A DNA stretch of 8,588 nucleotides. It comes from Rickettsiales bacterium. GTDB taxonomy: Bacteria; Pseudomonadota; Alphaproteobacteria; Rickettsiales; UBA1997. The stretch's first letter is position 1. The number at the start of each line of letters is the position of its first letter. The stretch covers positions 1 to 8,588 of the forward strand of contig JAOFKK010000041.1 in assembly GCA_028040005.1 (NCBI GenBank), in the 5' to 3' direction. A program made the translations under genes and the position numbers. This document shows positions 5,089-8,588 of the stretch, in pieces. Below the pieces are notes generated by a model. The model was given only the letters and a program-made list of their open reading frames with translations, did no database searches and was not told the origin of the DNA.

Positions 5089-6243
5089 ATGAATTACCAC
5101 AAAATACAGGAATTAAGCCAAATAGACCAAATTAATTGGCTAAGACTAGCCAGAACACGCAATATTGGCCCTAAGACATTCTTTAAAATGTTAAAAATAT
5201 TCAATTCCATTTCACTGGCAATTGACAATGTTTCGCATTTTGCAAGGCAAGGAGGTGCAAAAAAACCAATTATAGCATTTGATAAAAATTTGGCCGAAAA
5301 AGAAATTGCACAAACTCATAAAATTGGTGCAAAAATTACTTATTATTGCAATAAATCCTATCCTAAATTATTAAGAGAAATTTACGATCCACCTCCCCTC
5401 TTAACTTACAAAGGCAATATAGAAATTTTTAACAATGACATTTTAGCGATTGCGGGTCCCAGAAACGCCTCCTTTAATGGCAAAAAATTTGCTCATAAAA
5501 TTGCCCAAGATTTAGGAAATCATAATATAATTATTGCATCAGGCATGGCTCGTGGTATTGACAGCTATGCTCATCAAGGCTCACTAGAAAAAGGAACTAT
5601 TGCCGTTTTAGCCGGCGGTGTAAATAATATATATCCGCCAGAAAATGCAAATCTTTACAATAATATATTAGAAAATGGATTGGTAATTTCAGAAAATCCC
5701 ATCTCCACCCTGCCAAAATCAATTAATTTTCCTAAAAGAAATAGAATTATATCTGGGCTTGCCCTTGGGGTAATAATTGTTGAGGCCGGCGTTAGATCGG
5801 GCACTTTAATTACAGCCAGATATGCCACAGAACAAAATAGAGAGGTCATGGCGGTTCCTGGCTCACCTTTTGATCCTAGATGTCATGGATCAAATCGATT
5901 AATCAAGGATGGCGCTACATTAATTGAAAATGCAGGAGATGTAATTTCAAATATTAAAAATTTAAAAAATCATAATCATAATTTAGAATTATATGATAAT
6001 AATGATGATATATTTGATAATTTTACACCAAAAATACCAATGGATGATATATTAAATTCTGCAAAAAAAGAAATTCTACAAAATCTAAGCCCTAGCCCAA
6101 CAGCACTTGAAGAACTGCTAGAAATGACTCAAATACCAACAAATATTGCAAATATTGTCTTGATTCAATTAGAACTTGCCGATATTATCGAAAATAACCA
6201 TGATAGAATTAATTTAAAAATAAATGGAGATATTCGGATTTGA
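5089..6243 (+). CDS. dprA: DNA-processing protein DprA
   Basis: DprA binds incoming single-stranded DNA in the cytoplasm and loads RecA during natural transformation; it is also widely kept in bacteria not known to be competent. The 384 residues match the three-domain form. The N-terminal SAM/HhH-like region includes WLRLARTRNIGPKTFFKML (17-35). The Rossmann-like core (about 110-287) carries IAGPRNAS (121-128), SGMARGIDSYAH (151-162), FPKRNRIISGL (214-224), VEAGVRSGTLITA (231-243) and GSNRLIKDGA (267-276). An Asn/Asp-rich linker (about 288-313) leads to the C-terminal winged-helix domain (about 325-378, LSPSPTALEELLEMTQIP). IAGPR replaces the common IVGxR. The TGA stop at 6241-6243 is read as stop, since terC overlaps the last 20 nt. 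No other competence gene is in the window. Confidence 0.96.
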   Translation: MNYHKIQELSQIDQINWLRLARTRNIGPKTFFKMLKIFNSISLAIDNVSHFARQGGAKKPIIAFDKNLAEKEIAQTHKIGAKITYYCNKSYPKLLREIYDPPPLLTYKGNIEIFNNDILAIAGPRNASFNGKKFAHKIAQDLGNHNIIIASGMARGIDSYAHQGSLEKGTIAVLAGGVNNIYPPENANLYNNILENGLVISENPISTLPKSINFPKRNRIISGLALGVIIVEAGVRSGTLITARYATEQNREVMAVPGSPFDPRCHGSNRLIKDGATLIENAGDVISNIKNLKNHNHNLELYDNNDDIFDNFTPKIPMDDILNSAKKEILQNLSPSPTALEELLEMTQIPTNIANIVLIQLELADIIENNHDRINLKINGDIRI

Positions 6244-6925
6244 AACATTATTAATTTTAGTAACATTAACCTTCCTTGAAATTATCCTTGGAATTGACAA
6301 TGTAATCTTTATTTCTCTTGCGGTTCAAAAATTACCTGAAAAATTACGCAAAAAAGCACGATATTTTGGTATTTCTTTGGCCCTTATCATGCGTTGCGCC
6401 ATGTTATTTGCTTTGGGTTGGGTTATGGGCTTAACTAAGCCAGCTTTTACATTATTTGAGATCGAATTTTCTTATAAAAACCTTATTTTATTTTTTGGAG
6501 GGTTATTTTTGGTTTATACCGCCTTCATTGAAATCATGTCCGATTTAAAACATAACACAAAAAAAGAAATTGAATTTAAACCACAATCCACCATGAGGGG
6601 CGCCATAACACAAATTATGATGATTGATCTGGTATTTTCAGTTGATTCAATAATTACTGCAATTGGCGTTACTGATCAAATTTGGATTATTATTACTGCT
6701 GTTATTATATCAATGGGAGCTATGTTATTTTTATCAGGTAAAATATCAAATATTATTGATCAATATCCAACTTTAAAGATTCTTGCTTTGGCATTTATAT
6801 TTATGATTGGAGTAATTTTGATATTAGGCGGTCTTTCAATTAATGTTAGCAAAAATTATTTATATTTTTCACTATTTTTTGCTTTAATCATTGAAATTAT
6901 CAACATTAAAACATCAAAAAGATAA
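6224..6925 (+). CDS. TerC family integral membrane protein
   Basis: TerC/Alx-family proteins are polytopic inner-membrane proteins linked to tellurium resistance by name; recent work ties several of them to manganese export and metal loading of secreted enzymes. The 233 residues contain about seven hydrophobic segments: roughly 7-33, 47-69, 84-105, 126-149, 153-171, 184-206 and 211-228. Two family motifs with membrane acidic residues are present: FLEIILGIDNVIF (17-29, E19, D25, N26) and MMIDLVFSVDSIITA (132-146, D135, D141). R57 lies in the second segment, and a cytoplasm-like charged loop spans 106-124. An in-frame TAA directly before the ATG at 6224 fixes the start. The gene overlaps dprA by 20 nt, and its TAA shares one base with the hscA ATG, so translation is probably coupled. 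The ion carried here cannot be told from sequence. Confidence 0.93.
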   Translation: MEIFGFETLLILVTLTFLEIILGIDNVIFISLAVQKLPEKLRKKARYFGISLALIMRCAMLFALGWVMGLTKPAFTLFEIEFSYKNLILFFGGLFLVYTAFIEIMSDLKHNTKKEIEFKPQSTMRGAITQIMMIDLVFSVDSIITAIGVTDQIWIIITAVIISMGAMLFLSGKISNIIDQYPTLKILALAFIFMIGVILILGGLSINVSKNYLYFSLFFALIIEIINIKTSKR

Positions 6926-8562
6926 TGCCACTATTACAAATTACCGATCCAACTGAAGAAATAGAAGATAAAACCAGCGCAAAAGTAATTGGTATTGATT
7001 TTGGCACAAGTAATTCTTTAATTGCTTATTGCGATAAAAATGAAAAAACAAATATAATCCCAGATCAAAATGGTAAAAACATTATTCCATCAATTATTAG
7101 CTGTGATAAAAATGGACAAATTTTAATTGGTAACGAAGCTAAAAAAGGGGATAATATCATCTCTTCTATCAAAAGAATTATTGGCAAAAAATTTAACGAA
7201 ATTAACAATATTAAACAATTACCATTTGAAATTTTTGAAGAAGATTCTCAAACTAAGGTAAAATTTGGCGCAAAAAATCTTACAGCAACCGAAATTTCAA
7301 CCATTATAATTTCTAGACTTAAAGAAATTGCCGAAGATCACTTTAAAGAAAAAATTGAAAATGCAGTAATTACTGTTCCAGCCTATTTTAATGAAAAATC
7401 AAAATCTGAAGTTAAAAAAGCAGCCAAAATTGCTGGACTCAATGTTTTAAGATTACTTAACGAACCAACTGCAGCTGCCCTTGCTTATGGCCTCGACAAT
7501 AATTCCAAAGGCACATATTTAATATATGATCTTGGTGGAGGAACTTTTGATATTTCTATCCTTAAATTAACTAATGGTATTTTTAGAGTTTTAGGCGTTA
7601 GTGGCGATAGCGATCTTGGCGGTGATGATTTTGATAAATTAATCTATGATAAGATCATTTTTGATCTAAAATTAAATAATTTAAATCAAACACAAAAAAT
7701 AACATTAAAAACCATATCCAAAGAAATTAAGGAAAAATTCTTAACATCAAATCAAATTCATCAAAATATTAATATTAACAATAAAAATCATGAATTTTCA
7801 TTAAATATTGAAGAATTTAAAAAATTATCAGAAGATTTAATCAATAGAACCTCAAATTTAACCCAAAATTTAATAGAGGAATTAAAATTACAAAAGGAAG
7901 ATATTGATGGTGTTATTTTGGTTGGTGGTTCAACAAAATTACCATTAATTTCTCAAAAATTATCTGATATTTATGGTTCTGACAAAATATTTACCAACCT
8001 TAATCCCGATGAAATTGTAGCAATTGGCGCGGCAATTCAGGCCCATTCTTTAACTTTTGGTTCAAAGAACCTACTTCTTGACGTTGTTCCTCTATCAATT
8101 GGCCTTGAAACTATGGGTGGAATTATTGAAAAAATCATTCATCGCAATAGCCCCATTCCAATTGGTAAATCAAAGGAATTTACAACCTATGCTGATGGTC
8201 AAACAGGCATGAAATTTCATATTGTTCAGGGGGAGAGAGAATTTGCTAAAGACGCTATTTCTCTGACTAAGTTTGAGATTAAAAATTTACCCAATAAGGA
8301 TTCAGGTCAAATTAAAGTAAGGGTTGAGTTTAATATTGATGCTGACGGGTTATTAACAATTTCAGCCTTTGAACAGGAATCTGGACAGGAAAAAACTGTT
8401 GAAATTAACTGGGGCAATAAATTAGATGAAAAAGAAATAAAAAAAGCATTATTGGAAGCTAACAAAAATGCCAAATCAGATATCAAAGCCCGATTAGAAG
8501 CTGAAAGTATAAGCGAAGGTAAGAGAGTTGTGGCAAAAATTAAAGATATGTTCGAGGATTGA
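6925..8562 (+). CDS. hscA: Fe-S cluster assembly chaperone HscA, C-terminal lid truncated
   Basis: HscA is the specialised Hsp70 that, with HscB, drives release of Fe-S clusters from the scaffold IscU. The N-terminal LLQITDP (3-9) before the ATPase domain is an HscA trademark. The nucleotide-binding domain carries GIDFGTSNSL (23-32), ENAVITVPAYF (145-155), LLNEPTAAALAYGLD (177-191), YDLGGGTFDI (201-210) and VGGSTKLP (333-340). The linker LLLDVVPLSIGLET (383-396) leads to the beta substrate-binding domain, with DGQTGMKFHIVQGERE (424-439) and DADGLLTISA (472-481). HscA is usually about 595-620 residues; this one stops at 545, soon after the first lid helix starts. The TGA at 8560-8562 lies in a 7-bp tandem repeat, so a frameshift is suspected. 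The ATPase and peptide-binding parts are intact. It follows terC directly; hscB, iscU and fdx are not seen on the left side. Confidence 0.92.
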   Translation: MPLLQITDPTEEIEDKTSAKVIGIDFGTSNSLIAYCDKNEKTNIIPDQNGKNIIPSIISCDKNGQILIGNEAKKGDNIISSIKRIIGKKFNEINNIKQLPFEIFEEDSQTKVKFGAKNLTATEISTIIISRLKEIAEDHFKEKIENAVITVPAYFNEKSKSEVKKAAKIAGLNVLRLLNEPTAAALAYGLDNNSKGTYLIYDLGGGTFDISILKLTNGIFRVLGVSGDSDLGGDDFDKLIYDKIIFDLKLNNLNQTQKITLKTISKEIKEKFLTSNQIHQNININNKNHEFSLNIEEFKKLSEDLINRTSNLTQNLIEELKLQKEDIDGVILVGGSTKLPLISQKLSDIYGSDKIFTNLNPDEIVAIGAAIQAHSLTFGSKNLLLDVVPLSIGLETMGGIIEKIIHRNSPIPIGKSKEFTTYADGQTGMKFHIVQGEREFAKDAISLTKFEIKNLPNKDSGQIKVRVEFNIDADGLLTISAFEQESGQEKTVEINWGNKLDEKEIKKALLEANKNAKSDIKARLEAESISEGKRVVAKIKDMFED

Positions 8563-8567
8563 GGATT
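8554..8567 (+). repeat. 7-bp tandem duplication GAGGATT at the hscA stop
   Basis: Two perfect adjacent copies of GAGGATT lie at 8554-8560 and 8561-8567. The junction T-GA forms the hscA stop codon. Seven is not a multiple of three, so one copy more or less changes the frame: with a single copy the reading would continue as FEDLLQKPDC to the window edge. This is the expected mark of slipped-strand duplication or a sequencing/assembly error, though a 14-base repeat can also occur by chance. Confidence 0.75.
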
Positions 8568-8588
8568 TATTGCAAAAACCGGACTGTC

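Noticed and set aside
5950..6030. Asn/Asp-rich tract in dprA (residues about 288-313) as an inserted repeat
   Set aside because: It lies at the normal flexible link between the Rossmann core and the winged-helix domain and fits the AT-driven Asn bias of the genome; no true repeat unit is present.
8560..8562. TGA in hscA read as Trp or Sec under an altered genetic code
   Set aside because: dprA ends with a convincing TGA, Trp is written TGG, and no other gene has an internal TGA. There is no sign of a selenocysteine insertion element, and that position is not a Sec site in Hsp70 proteins.
1..8588. CRISPR array, insertion sequence, phage or plasmid module
   Set aside because: No spaced direct repeats, transposase, integrase or terminal inverted repeats were seen; apart from the NTase-HEPN gene all protein genes are standard families.

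Overview
The window is AT-rich (roughly 30% G+C by eye) and almost fully coding, with one tRNA and nine substantial genes. The proteins look alphaproteobacterial: KdsB carries GDLP rather than GDEP, YbaB ends in LTGGMNLPEGFKL, and DapD ends with a VDERTRSKTSINELL block. Base composition and tight packing suggest a Rickettsiales-like or other reduced, AT-rich alphaproteobacterium. It appears to keep Kdo/LPS synthesis (kdsB), the succinylase route to diaminopimelate and lysine (dapD), and at least one de novo purine gene (purS). That mix is richer than Rickettsia (generally no purine synthesis) or Anaplasmataceae (no LPS). The lineage is an inference.

Left end (1-1105): a minus-strand protein fuses an N-terminal MNT-type nucleotidyltransferase to a C-terminal HEPN-like domain. 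It has its own extended -10 promoter and an almost leaderless start. It is the only accessory-looking gene. Beyond its stop there may be the first codons of another minus-strand gene, cut by the window edge.

Middle, minus strand (4403 down to 1106): a compact run fbaB - ybaB - kdsB - purS - dapD - tRNA-Val(GAC). It joins glycolysis/gluconeogenesis, a nucleoid protein, LPS, purine and lysine/peptidoglycan genes, which is typical of operon reshuffling in reduced genomes. The tRNA begins 6 nt after dapD. A good promoter overlaps the end of dapD, and its -10 box contains the dapD stop codon.

Right, plus strand (4355-8588): rsmG - dprA - terC - hscA, with a 20-nt overlap at dprA/terC and a 1-nt overlap at terC/hscA. 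The two operons diverge from a 93-bp spacer in which both predicted promoters share one palindromic -10 element. hscA stops early: the TGA lies in a 7-bp tandem repeat and removes most of the C-terminal helical lid.

Most of the window is ordinary housekeeping sequence. I see no CRISPR array, insertion sequence, phage module or clearly new multi-gene system. The observations most worth checking are the broken hscA end, the tRNA promoter/dapD stop overlap, the symmetric divergent promoter and the solitary NTase-HEPN fusion.
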